Source: Cryptomeria japonica (taxonomy: Eukaryota; Streptophyta; Pinopsida; Cupressales; Cupressaceae). From it: DNA of 64,000 nt. The stretch's first letter is position 1, and each line of letters begins with the position of its first letter. The DNA is taken from assembly GCF_030272615.1 (NCBI RefSeq), contig NC_081409.1:647372468-647436467 (forward strand), given 5' to 3'. The notes below the pieces were generated by a model. That model made no database searches. It had not been told where the DNA came from and was given only the letters and a program-made list of their open reading frames with translations. Shown here piece after piece: positions 11,789 through 23,063 of the stretch. Both the position numbers and the translations under genes were made by a program.

Positions 11789-13568
11789 CTAGTTGGCTTT
11801 TGCAATTAAATCATCTATTTCTTTAGGTGAGTTTACTAGATAAACAGCTAGTAACTTTTCAATTTTGATTTTCTTATCAAGCTCTATAACAACTTGTCTT
11901 TTGAACAGTTCATCTGGTACTTCATTTATCACTTCCATCAAAAACTTCTTATACACGTCCATGCGGAAAATAACATTGTTTTCCACTTGTTCTTTTTTAT
12001 CTGCTGTCAAAGTGTCATAGACCTTTCCTATGTTTTTGAGTTTCCCTTCCTCTGTAATTTCATTTAGCAATATGTCAAGAGGGGCCAAGTTTTGTTTTGT
12101 TCTCTTCTTCTTCTTGTGTGTCAATTTCTTCTTTGGTGTAGTCTTTTTAACCGGAGATCTTACCGCTTGTTGTTTCTGTCTAGTTCTCCTAGGTGAGGGT
12201 GTGGTTGCTAGTGAAGGATCTCTTTTCCTTACAACTCTTTTGAAAGCTGCAGGCATGTCACTCTCCGAAGAAGTGCCTACCGGTGATTGGTGAGTCTTAG
12301 GCTATAGAGTTCCTAACTCATCCTCAATGATACAAGTTTGCTTTAATACATCTTCTTTAATATCCTTTGCCTATCTAGAACCTCTTCTCACAACTGCCTC
12401 AACCTTTTTCACTCTCTTCTTAGATTGAATTTTTTTTTCTATGGTCTCAGCACTACCAAATACTTCTTCCTTTAGTTCGTTTGGTGCTTCTAGAAGTGCT
12501 TTAGCATAAGTCTCAATTATATGATCATCTGTCTCATAGCCGATCTCTGTTACCTAGATTGTTCTTGGGATTACTACTTCCATCTAGATCTCATCCTTTT
12601 TTATTACAAAACATATATCATCCTTGTACTTGTCACCAATCTTCTGTGATAATCTGATTCTCTTCTTCATTTTGGCCTTAAGTGCTTGAAAGTATTCATG
12701 GATATTCTTTTCCTTGTCTTCACCCATGTTGTTTAATATTTTTGTCAACTGTTTTCCTACCGGTATATCAAATCCAAGTACTTTATAGCCTATACCGAGA
12801 ACCTGTTTGGTTATGTGTAGCATCAAGCATACAAGCAAATTACCAAATCTAAAAATCCCTTTCTTATCTTTCTTTATCTTTCCTAAGTTGTCAATTAACT
12901 CATCTTTTAACCATTCACATTGTCTGTAACCATATCATAACCACTCTTAATGCATAAACTTGAAAATGAGTTAAGTCTATTTGCATGAGTAGCTTTATAC
13001 CCTAAAATCATGCTAACAAATCTCACATTTGTATCTGTTACATCATTTACCCTCAAGGACCTTCTGTCAGATGTTGCACTAGTTAGTTTAGTTACTAGGT
13101 CATTTGAGACCTTAGTCTTGTCTGGTCTTTTATCGGTAGACGGTAACCCTGTGACAGCTTTCACGGCTTGGTAATTTTGTGAATTGCATCTAACCAGAAA
13201 AATTCACCATGTACCCTGCTTAAGACTATCCTAATCACATCCATGGGAAATTCAGGAATGCCGAGGATTTCAGTAAATCATAGGGTTTCAATGATTTTAT
13301 GTTCCGGTTTTACATTTCTGAAATTATCACATATGACAGATTTATACATTCTTTTGATCTCTTCATCTCCCAATTCCTTTATATTACAGTGAAAGTAAAT
13401 TCTGGGGTCTTCAGCATAAACAACTCCTTTTGGTATTTGAGAGAAAGCACCTACATTGTCATCTTTCTTTGCTACCTCGGGAACTAGTTGAAATACGGGC
13501 CTAGGGAATTTTATAACCTCAAGTATAGTAGGGTTTTCTATATATTCAAGTGCAAAGGTGGATGCCAT
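11789..13568 (-). pseudogene. Accessory ORF of Element 1, function unknown (broken)
   Basis: The reading begins at an ATG at 13568 (MASTFALEYIENPT) and goes through at least three frame changes (13568-13278, 13164-12907, 12838-12584, 12256-11789). It shares order and wording with the longer ORF of Element 2: an LNSFSS / INSVST segment, the segment KQLTKI...YFQALKAKMKKRI..., KYKDDICFVIK (Element 2: KYEDDICFTIK), a Lys/Pro/Thr-rich basic stretch (12256-12090) and a charged C-terminal part with EVPDELFK (Element 2: ETPDYLYK). It has no protease, integrase or RT motif. It stands between gag and RT, where protease and integrase would be expected. I do not recognise the family. Confidence 0.7.
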
Positions 13569-13848
13569 GATGATAAATACCTTTTTCTATCTTTGGATGG
13601 ATTGATTGCTTGAAATGCTTCACCTCTTTGCTTGAAATCCCTTAGCTCTACAAATTTGGCGCTCTATGAATGTTTGAAATCACGGTGAAATGAAATGGAG
13701 CCAAAACCACAAATTTATAATGTTTATTTGCCATCTACCACATTTAATGCATGTCGGTTAAGTATTCACTTAACATTGTCTGTTGGTAATGAAGTAATTT
13801 CCAACTTCTCATCTCTAACCGAGGGAATAATAGCACATGTGTCATTAG
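13569..13848 (-). other. Element 1 leader of accessory ORF
   Basis: About 280 bases of internal sequence precede the accessory ORF ATG and run up to the solo LTR insertion. ATTAG at 13844-13848 is the left copy of that insertion's target duplication. No ORF of note is seen. Confidence 0.5.
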
Positions 13849-15587
13849 TGTTAGTGAACAGATTTGTCTTTCAAAAAATACATACACATACTAACTCCAA
13901 ATGCCCAAGATAAAGGACAAAGAGCACCAATAGTTGGATAGATTATCATTGAATTGATAATCTTCCTCTGAATTGAGAGGTACAGCTCCCTCTTAGAAGA
14001 TTTACAATGAATTTATTATACAGTTGATAAGCTAACACTTCTAACCAGAAAGCATCAAAAGGCTTCAACATTTATCCATCAACACAAATAAATGCCTTCA
14101 AAGCTACACACATAGGAAATTTCTAAAAAAGAATATTCGAAAGAGAGTTCATAGAATTTGACTCATAATATTCTTGTTGTATAAATTCAAAGCAAAATAG
14201 AGACTCAGCGAATACTAATGGCTCGATCGATACTCTCTCATGCTTCATAGACCAAGGGGGATCAAGAAAATCAATACAATGTGATTCATCCAACATCCAA
14301 TAATAAACATGAATTGAAAAGGATTAAAGAGGTAGCTGATCATTAAATTATATTATGCCCATAATCAACTTAAGAAAAATTGCAAATCTAAGAACGCATA
14401 GATTCAAAGATAACACAACATTTCATAAATAACCAGTCATTCTATAATCCAAACAATTCATATGATAACCAAAATATTATCTGTTGCTCCCAAAATCACA
14501 GTTTTCAGAACCCCCTCTCTTTTCTTTCATTACATATATATAGCTAAGAATATTAGTTATCAATAACTGATTCTAGAAAAAATTATTGATTAATCTTTTC
14601 CTTTATCCTCTTCTTCCGACAACTTTTTTTTATTTTTCTTCAAATCTTTTATCTCAAAATTTTTGATAGACCCGTACTCAGAGATTAATATCTTTTTAAC
14701 CCAGTCATATTTTTCAAATCTCTCCAGTGACAATTTAGAAAACTAGGTTTTCTAAAACATATTAAAATTTTAGTGCGATCCAACGGTTCAATTGAAAGTT
14801 ATGCCCCCCGCACCGAGCCTCCATTTTTCCATCTCAGAAAATTTGTGGTTCCAAATTACTTTGAAAATTACAAACATTAGCCATGCCAATGTTATTGGAT
14901 TTTTGAACTTTTTTTTTTTAAAATCTAGAACTCACACACTTTGAACCTGCATCTGATGAATCTTTGAATTCTGAATTTGAACTTTTGAAATCGAACCTTG
15001 AACCTTGAACCTGTGCGCTTGAACCTGTGGACTTGAACCAAAGAAGGTTCAAAGTTCAAGTTCAAAGACCAAAAATTACAATGAACCCAAAATTTGAACT
15101 TTGAACTTTTTGAACTTTTTGAACCGCTTGAACCTTGAACCTACGGGGTTCAATCAGAAGGTTCAAAAACACAAACTGCACTCATATTATATTTTCTTTA
15201 TCACTTTGTTTTCATATTTGGCTGCACGTTGAACCTTGAACCTTTTGAACCTAGTAAGGTTCAAGGTTCAAGTTCAATGACAATTGTTCCTTTGGGCTAC
15301 CATAGAAAAACCTGCATAACTTTTTACTGAGAGCTCTGTTTGTTATGAAATTTTAATAGTAGAATAAATGGGCCTAGTAGACCATAACCTAGAAATCATT
15401 TTTGCATATGACACATAAAAAGTGAGATTTAATTGTATGGGCATATGGGTAAGCTAAAAATAAAACAATTAAAATCTCTCAGCTGACATGGACTTTGGCC
15501 ACAAAAACTTTAGCATTAAAATATTAACAATAACTGATTTTAGCTGATTATGAGACTTTAGGAATGAGCAAAAATATGGGGGTAACG
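13849..15587. mobile_element. Solo LTR, family S (copy 1)
   Basis: Begins TGTTAGTGAACAG and ends GGGGTAACG (CA decayed to CG), 1739 bp, flanked by ATTAG on both sides (13844-13848 and 15588-15592). It matches the 53380-55280 copy along its length (shared opening, shared AATTGATAATCTTCCTC, shared GAACCTT block, shared ending), and neither copy has an internal region. It splits Element 1 between gag and the accessory ORF. Orientation is not decided. Confidence 0.9.
14985..15275. repeat. GAACCTT / AAGGTTC repeat block in solo LTR copy 1
   Basis: The heptamer GAACCTT or its complement recurs many times, often joined head to tail. At 15229-15244 and 15256-15271 it forms a perfect 16-bp inverted repeat with an 11-base loop. 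A similar block lies at 54596-54975 in copy 2. Confidence 0.85.
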
Positions 15588-15592
15588 ATTAG

Positions 15593-15772
15593 ATTGCCAA
15601 ACCCTCAAGGAAACTTTCTTCAATTTCATGAAGAACATCCTGTCGGTGGAGCACTACTATGTCCTGTCGATGAAGCATCACTTTGTCATGTCGGTGAAGC
15701 ATTGATTGGTTCTATCGGTGGAGGATTATTCCCAACATTTAGATCAACTTTTCTAATCCATTGTTTTGAGAA
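15593..15772 (-). other. Element 1, tail downstream of gag
   Basis: Internal Element 1 sequence lies between the gag stop at 15773 and the solo LTR. GTCGGTGGAGCA / GTCGGTGAAGCA-type phrases repeat about every 30 bases (15641-15725). No separate gene is visible. Confidence 0.45.
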
Positions 15773-16429
15773 TTATTTCTTAACCTCTTCAACTTTTTCT
15801 TTACCTTTCAAGCTAGAACTTTTGTTGTCTATCGGTGATCCTTTACTTCTATAGAATTTTGCAATATGCCCAATCTTGTTACATGCATAACAAGTCACAT
15901 TATTCTTTTGAATAGCTTTCCCATAACCTATGCCGGTTTGTGTTCTGCATTGATTAGATAAATGTACCAATCTTCCACAAACATAACATCTCACATTCAT
16001 TCTGCAATTTTCAGAGTTGTGACCAACTTTGTTGCATTTTGAACATTGACTGGTGGGTGTGTTGATATTCTGATAATTTCTAGATCTACATTCATTTGCT
16101 CTATGACCATACTTTTTACAATTAAAGCATTTTCCATTGAATTTATAAGCATTAGGTTGTCTTACTAGTTTGTTGTGATCCTGTGTGTTTGCAGTACCAG
16201 AGCTTTCACCAACTTCAAAGCCAATTCCAGAAGTGTCACCTTTAGGCTTTTTATTCTTCAGCAAGTTAATAAGTTCCTCTGAGCTTTTCTTGAATTTTTC
16301 TTTATGTTGATTTTTAGTTTCTAGTTCTCTTTCTAAGACTTCTTTCTGCCTCATCAGTTCATTGGAGTCATTCTAAGCGTGCATCAGATCTGTCTTCAAT
16401 AAATCATTTTCATAGCTAAGTCTTCTATT
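15773..16429 (-). pseudogene. Element 1 gag, C-terminal part with four zinc knuckles
   Basis: The frame runs in from the Element 2 insertion site (about 16429) through a short coiled coil (VLERELETKNQHKEKF) into four CCHC-type knuckles: CFNCKKYGHRANEC, CSKCNKVGHNSENC, CYVCGRLVHLSNQC (H kept, G lost) and CYACNKIGHIAKFY (last C lost). These bind nucleic acid in Gag proteins. It ends with a Lys-rich tail (KGKEKVEEVKK). The N-terminal part is at 44143-44530 on the far side of the insertion. There is one stop (TAG) near 16376. Four knuckles are more than the single one usual in copia Gag. Confidence 0.85.
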
Positions 16430-16434
16430 TTCAT

Positions 16435-17579
16435 TGATGAATACTAAGAGGGGGGCTGAATTAGTATGCCAAAAATCTTCACACTAAAACACTTTACAAG
16501 ACTAGCAGTAAACCAGTAAAACAGTTTAATAGACAAACCAGTTAGCAAACATGCAAACCAAATAGCTAATAATGCATTTACCCACAGAAGCACAAACACC
16601 ATAACACAAGATATTTGATGTGGAAACCCAAATGGGAAAAACCACGGTGGGATGGAACTCACAAGTCACTATCTGCAGAATAGGAACCAGATCGGTTAAG
16701 GTCTTACAATGTTCTTTACCAGAACAGATCCTGTTAGGAATCTCAATCTCTGTTAGGAGATAAGTCTAATTAAAGACTACCTTGCTAGAGGATTTTAGAT
16801 CCACAGATGTGAACCACCTTGTTAGAGGATTTACAAAAAGGCTTTTGGGCCTACCCCATTAAGGGCTACAGACTTGTCAAAGATGTGAGTAAACAACAAG
16901 TATTTGATCTATCTAATAGCACAGACTACTCGGTTAGATCTTTGATAGCTCGTTCTTAATGCACTCCTACATTACTTCAGTCTTCTACACATTCATATTC
17001 TTTCCAACTCCTCAACCACCTCAAGCCCTAGCAACAACATAAACTCTTTGTTGTGATCTCATCAACAACCTAAAACCCTAGACATGATGTCATTATAAAG
17101 GAATCTGATTTCATGTCAGTCCAATAGGATTACATTACAACTTCCTAGGTTCAACAAACCTAGACATACTTGGTACCACAACACAAAAAGCACCGTTATA
17201 GTGTCGGCACCATCAAACAATCAGTGGATGGTAACTCATCACAAAATGTCGGTTGGTAACTCATCACAAAGTATTACCGGTTCATACAAAATACTAGTTG
17301 CTAGTTTGTCAAAATGAAGACTAGTAAAAATGTGTTATGCCGCTTTAATCCCTCGTACCGCTTGGTATCCACAAACCGCTTGGGGTCAACATGCCACTTC
17401 AGACTGGTAAACACATTCTGCAAAACATCAATAGTCTAAAGACTATAATACAACATACCTACAACATACCAGTTGGAACAAATACTAGTTGTGCTCTAAC
17501 TCATATATATAAAGAGGATCTTAATGCAAGTGTGTGTCCATCAATCACAATCACAACATGAACATCAAAAATGCCAACA
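16435..17579 (-). mobile_element. Element 2, 3' LTR
   Basis: The plus strand begins TGATGAATACTAAGAGGGGGG and ends AATGCCAACA. The box GTGGAAACCCAAATGGG is at about 16620-16636, followed by AAAAACCACGG. It is the undisturbed partner used to locate the Tat-A insertion: AGCTAATAATGCATTT at about 16564 corresponds to the rejoined 23063/43112 junction. Confidence 0.92.
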
Positions 17580-18032
17580 ATCTCTCCCTTTGGCATTGAT
17601 AGCAATACTTAGGAAAATAAAATTTTGACATCTAAGTGTTTTACAACAAAAATATGCCATTAGCAAAATTGTTCCCCCTAAGCATATACATGATCCCTTT
17701 AACAATACAATGTATAGCATTTTTGTATATAGAGCATAAACATTGAGATATCAGAGCATATATCAAAGCATATAGCAAAATTTTTAATCCAGATACTTCT
17801 CCCCTATACTTCTTCAAAATAGATAGAGTACTTCTCCCCCTTTGCCAACAATGACAAAGTATCACTAAACAACCCTATTTCCATTTGATATTAAAATAAT
17901 AAAAGTTTATGACAACAAGGAATAATACTTGTCAAAAATAGATTTATAGTCCTGCAAGAATTATTTCATCAATAGAGGCTAGGATTCAAGTAGGGAGGTG
18001 GCTACTTCTTTCTCTGTTTGCATCTAGGAGAC
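17580..18032 (-). other. Element 2 3' spacer with purine tracts
   Basis: Directly beside the LTR the plus strand reads ATCTCTCCCTTTGGC (17580-17594). Further tracts are at about 17796-17806 and 17831-17845 (CTTCTCCCCCTTTGCC). On the element strand these are purine tracts of the GGCAAAGGGGGAG type. No gene is visible. Confidence 0.65.
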
Positions 18033-21000
18033 CTATTCTTCCATGGCATCAACTGTGCTCATCTCCTGTGTAACTGTCAAAGCATCCAGGTTTAGATAAC
18101 ACTTCTGAAGAATTTGCACATGTGGGAGTAGAACCAGTTGCAGCTCCTGCAAATCTCTAGACCATGTGTTGATCTCTTGCTCCATTTTGGCTGACTGGAT
18201 ATGAAATCGGTGAACGGTTTGCCCATAAGTTGTGAAGGAATCATAAGGCGGCTTCAATGTGCTCAAGTAGGACTGCAAGTCCTATTCAAGTTGTTGCTTC
18301 TAAGCTAGCACATCATCATATAACAGATGGGGTTGATAGATTTTGCTGAGTAGCATATTCCCCTCATCTAGAGCATCCCTTATATCCTTTTGTTCTTTCT
18401 TTAGTTCAGTCCGGAGCTCATTCAACTTTTTCACCAGAGCTATATTAAGAGCCTTTTGATGCTCCTTCTTAACATTAGCCTCTGCTGCTTCTTCAAGGCT
18501 CTGCACCGGATCATCTACTACTATGCATAGGAGCTTTAGTCTAGCTAATGATGAATCAGTGTTTGGAAGATTTGTACCAGGTATCAAACCGGTAAGCGTA
18601 TCCACAGCTGCTTGGATTACATCCTGCTCCTTCTTCCATCGAATGATTTCAAGGTGCTCTTGAGCTACGTTGATACTCTGCATTATCTCTATTTCACTTG
18701 CAAACTGGAGATCTATAGGACTGGAGAGGTCAGCCAGTTTGGCTTGACTCCTAGTTGCCTTCGAAGTCTCCATCTAGATGCTCTTCACCGCTTCTCCTGC
18801 CTTGTCCTCTTTCGCTTTCTTCTTCTCCGCTTCTCTCCTCTTCTCTGCTTCCTTGTCTTCCTCAGCCTTTTTCTTTTTTGCTTCCTTCTTCTTCTCCTGT
18901 TCCTTATCTTCTTTTTCCTTCTTCTTCATCTCTGCTTCCTTCTTTTTCTCCTATTCCTTGTCCTCCTCTTCTTTCTTTTTCTTTTCATCTTCTTGCTTCT
19001 TTTTCTCCTCTTCATCCTTCTTCTACTTCTCCTCTTCATTTTTCTTCTTCTCCTCCTCTTCCTTCTTCTTTTTCTCCTCTTCATCTTTTTTATTTTTCTC
19101 CTCTTCATCTTTCTTCTTTTTCTCTTCTTCATCTTTCTTCTTCTTTTCCTCTTCATCTTTCTTCTTTTTCTCTTCTTCCTTCTTCTTCTGCTTCTCTTCT
19201 TCATCCTTTTTCCTTTGCTCTACCTCTTCTTTTGTCACTTCCTATCTATCCTCGGATTTCTTCTCATGTTCAGCCTATTTCTCTTGTCTTGTTGCCTCAG
19301 ATGGTATTTCCTGAGTAACATCTTCTTCATCCAGGGCATCAACATCAATAGTGTCAACCGGTTCATCCACCGGATTTCCTTCATCATCAAGTTCTTCACC
19401 CAGTTTGGATATAACCGGTTCTTTCTTATCTTGCTGGTTGGCTTCAGCCACTCGATGCATCTTTAGAGCATCTAGAGCATGAGTGTGTGTATCCTTGAGC
19501 ACTTCCTTACCTTTTCCTTCTAGTAACAGGAGTCTTCTTCTTCTCATGAAGAAAAGACCTCTGTATTTGTTCATTACATCGAACAGTTCTAAATTTGATA
19601 CATCAGGAAAATGTTCAGAAAAAACTTTGCTCTTATTTCCTGTTCCTGCTCTATGGCAATGCGCCATTTATTGTCTAAGGACTTATACAAATAATCCGGT
19701 GTTTCAGATCTAATTTCTGAAGGGGACCGGTCATTAAAACATAAATATTGAATTATTTCTTTTTCCACTGCCTCCTTTTCATCATCATTAAAGTCATCAA
19801 AATAATCAATTAAATCATTCAATACTTTTCTCCTAATGTTTTTGGTAGTTCTTTGACAATGTGTCAAAGGTTTTTAGGAGGAGATATCAATATTTACTGG
19901 TGCAGATGATGTCGGTTCATTCTTTGTCTTCTTTCTTGTCTATCTCACCTTCTTGGGCTGCTCCTCAGACAAAGTTTCTTTTGAGTCTCAAGAGTTTCTT
20001 TTTGTCTTCCTTTTCCTCTCGAAGACTTTAGCCAGTGCTGCTTCCAGTTTCTTTTTGGCTGGTGACCGCTTGGTCACTTTTGGAGTTGCAGTAGTAACCG
20101 GTGTTGATGTTGCAAGCACTGTCTTTGCCTTCTTTACTGCAGGTTCTTTTCCTTTCTTCGCAAAGGGTTCCTCGATCGGTGTAACTCTTTCCAAATAGGT
20201 TCCAGTCCTCTTTGCCTTAGGATCAAGAGGTGAGGCAATAAGGGTAGAGGCATACCCTTCCAGCATGTCATACATCACCTCATAGCCCATTGGCTCAACT
20301 TCTTCCTGTCTGGGCTCAACAGCCTCCATTATGCATTGATCCACCTTGATGGTGAAACAAATGTCATCTTCATATTTCTTGACAATATCACCTAAGATCC
20401 TCATCCTTTGGCTCATTTTTCATCTGAACTCATCAAAATACTTGTTTAGAACTTCAGGATAACCGGTTCCCACTGCTTGCAAACTTTCCTTTATCTGTTT
20501 GGTAACCGGTTGGTCCACAGACCACTGAATGTCTCCCACTCTTGGGAAGTATCCTTGAAAGTAAAAAAACAACCCAACCAATAGTTGTCCAAACTTGAAC
20601 CTCAGTGCATTATCTTGTTTGATTGATTTTAGGTTTGATAGGAGTTGCGTCTGCATACCATTGCATAGGTCAAATGATGCATCCTTCTTTATCATCCAGT
20701 AAGCGACATTTACCGCTGCAGTAGATACAGAGTTAATTCTGCTGGCTGAGAACATCCAGTAACCAATCACCATACATGCATACTTCACCAAATCATCCTT
20801 GATTGAATTGACTATCATGCCACAAGAGTCACTCACTAAACTGGTGAGCTTTGACATTTCAGTTTTGCTAACCATCCTTAGGGCTGGCACATCCCCTATA
20901 TTGCAGAAACTAGTGACTGCATGAATTTCCTGTGGCATGATATCATGCATCCTCTCCAAGTACATCTTGTCACCGTGGACTCTACTCAAAATGATCCTTA

Positions 21001-21475
21001 TGTGATCTTCTGTAAAATCTTCTAGGAAGTAGATAGCATTGTGGAGTTTCTTCTTCTCCAAGATATTATACTTCGGTTTGATTTTCTTATCCTTGCCACA
21101 AAACAAATCTAACTAGGAGTGGATAGCTAGAGACCCTAGGTCTTCTATTTTGCAGTCTATGTAGTCAGAGATTCCCTTTTCTACTATCACACCAACCAAA
21201 ACTTGTGATAGGACATTATACTTGGACTTCCATTGAATAAAATTTGTAGACTCAACAGATGCACTAGAATTGGTATGAGATGTGAAAGCCATGATAGAAA
21301 CCTTAAGACCTCTAGAAATCCCTTTTGAAACACATGAAATTAGGGCTTGTAGATTCTCCTTTACTTCACACTCCATCGGTTGTTGAATCACCGCTTTGTG
21401 TTCCCCACTTGACCGTTTCCAGTTTGAATTTGAATCTCCTTCGTGGTTTCTCAATTTCTCCAAATCTCTACTCAA
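18033..21475 (-). pseudogene. Accessory ORF of Element 2, function unknown (about 1100 codons, broken)
   Basis: One frame runs from 21475 to about 19600, then shifts once and continues to 18033. The start corresponding to that of Element 1 is the ATG at 21292 (MAFTSHTNSS). Order: an N-terminal globular part (IQWKSKYNVLSQVLVGVI; FLEDFTEDHIRIILSRVHG; MQTQLLSNLK; RFKFGQLLVGLFFYFQGYFP), KYEDDICFTIK, a Lys/Pro/Thr-rich part (20110-19990), an acidic segment, a long E/K repeat coil (about 19240-18830) and a C-terminal helical part (METSKATRSQAKLADL). In-frame stops interrupt it near 21110, 20418, 19985, 19873, 19241-19274, 18776 and 18282. It is related to 11789-13568. I see no enzyme motif. A distant link to the plant transposon-associated domain families is possible but unproven. 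Confidence 0.7.
18830..19238 (-). repeat. E/K-rich coding minisatellite
   Basis: The minus strand encodes repeats of the form KKDEEEKKKK, ten codons or multiples of shorter Lys/Glu words. The plus strand is a CTT/TTC-rich array, so the other frames also stay open for long stretches and give false Ser/Phe/Leu-rich proteins. It would form a long charged helix or coiled coil in the accessory protein. Confidence 0.85.
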
Positions 21476-21743
21476 ATCTCCTTTTCGTCGCTCTGCTCTT
21501 TGAAAAAAATTTCTTCACTCGAAAACTGATAGTGAGAAATGATTTCAAAAATTATTTTAAACATAGTCCTCACCTACCGTCATTAATGCTCCTCCATTAG
21601 GGCATAAACCCTAATTTTGCCTTTTTACCATTTCCAGTCTTCTGTCAAATGACGGGTATAACATACCGGTTAAGGTCTTTTACCAGTGAAAACTGGGGGT
21701 TCGAAACATTTTGCCATTTGCTCCCCCTAAGCTTTTTTGAAGC

Positions 21744-22897
21744 TTAGTTTGTCGGTTCCATGATTTCCACACTAGCTGCAGAAACCGGTTCCTCTTGTAA
21801 CACTATTGGTTTCTCCTTCCAGATTTTGTTCATATCCACTTGAACAGTGTCAACATCAATTTTTCCTTCTAGAGTGACCGGTATATCATCAAATATGCTC
21901 TTTCTTGATCTACAGAATCTAGCAATGTGACCCAATTTGTTGTAGTGATAGCAGACCAATCCAAGTGCTCTCCAAGGTCCATTGTTCATGTTTCCATTCT
22001 TCCTTCTGCATGTTGCAGCAGTATGACCATGACCATGACAGATCATACAATTTTCTCTCCATCTGGTTTCTGCTTGATAACCACCGCTTCTTGGTTGATA
22101 ATTGAAGGTATTAAACTGGTTGTAATTCTAGTTCACAAAAGCTTCAGGACCAACTCTTGGGTCCTTTGAGGATATCTTCCAGTGTTACTCATAACAGACC
22201 TGCACTCAAATGCTCTATGCCCATACTTGTTGCATGCATAATAGTTACCATCAAATCTATAGGGTCTAGGCTTATCATTTAGGAAATAAGAAAAATTGTT
22301 GTAAGCCTTACTCCTACACATATTAGTAGTATGTCCTTCTTTAAGACAGTTGAAACAAATAGGTTTAAACTTTTGCTTACCTTTATCCTTTGATGCCAGT
22401 TTTTTCTTTGATGCTCTCGCATTTGTACCAGAGGTCTCTCCTTCCTCATGACCAGAATAACCAAGTCCATTGGTATTCTTGACTAGTTTAGCAGATTCAA
22501 GCTTTTGCTCTAGCTTGACAGTACTCTTGCTGAACTTAGCAAGTATTTCCTTTGACTCAAAGAGTTCTTTGGAAATAGCAGCATTTGTTTCCAACAAGTT
22601 TTCATTCTCAGAGATGGCAGTGTTCAGTTCTCCTTGCATGTCTTCCTTTTCCACCTTGCTTGCATGGAGTTGAGCATTTAGGGCACTCATCTCTTTTTTC
22701 AACTTGGAGATCTCAAAATCTCTTTCTTTCACTAGGTCTTCAGCTTTTCTCCGGTTCTCAAGCTCTTGACACATCTGAATAGTCAGTCCTTCCAACTCCT
22801 TTCTCAGGTTGGAGCTTGATTCATTCAGCTTATTTACTTCAGCAATTAGGGCTTCCATTTCTGCTTCATCTGTAGAACTATTTTCAGACAACTCCAT
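21744..22897 (-). pseudogene. Element 2 gag: coiled coil and four zinc knuckles
   Basis: From ATG 22897: an acidic start (ENSSTDEAEMEALIAEV), about 130 residues of coiled coil, then a basic linker (KKKLASKDKGKQKFK) and the first knuckles CFNCLKEGHTTNMC and YACNKYGHRAFEC. After a frame change near 22135 come two more: CHGHGHTAATC (incomplete) and CYHYNKLGHIARFC (one Cys lost). This parallels Element 1. No capsid (UBN2-type) domain precedes the coil. Stops and at least one frameshift are present. The product would bind nucleic acid and self-associate. Confidence 0.85.
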
Positions 22898-22927
22898 CAG
22901 ATTTTTTGCATGTTCTCTCCTTTCAAT

Positions 22928-23063
22928 TGATGAATACTAAGAGGGGGGGGTGAATTAGTATGACAAAAATATTCGCACTAAAACACTTTACAAGACTAGC
23001 AGTAAATCGGTAAAACAGTTTAACAGATGAACCAGTTAACAAACATGCAAACCAAATAACTAA
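22928..23063 (-). mobile_element. Element 2, 5' LTR, inner part
   Basis: Matches 16435-16570 of the 3' LTR. It stops at the Tat-A insertion; ACTAA (23059-23063) is the left target copy. On the element strand the internal side reads CAATTGAAAGGAGAG where a primer site TGGTATCAGAGC would be expected. Confidence 0.9.

Noticed and set aside
18612-19466. Long plus-strand ORFs rich in Leu/Phe/Ser over the E/K repeat
   Set aside because: They are complements of the GAA/AAG array of the minus-strand accessory ORF; low complexity, no domain.
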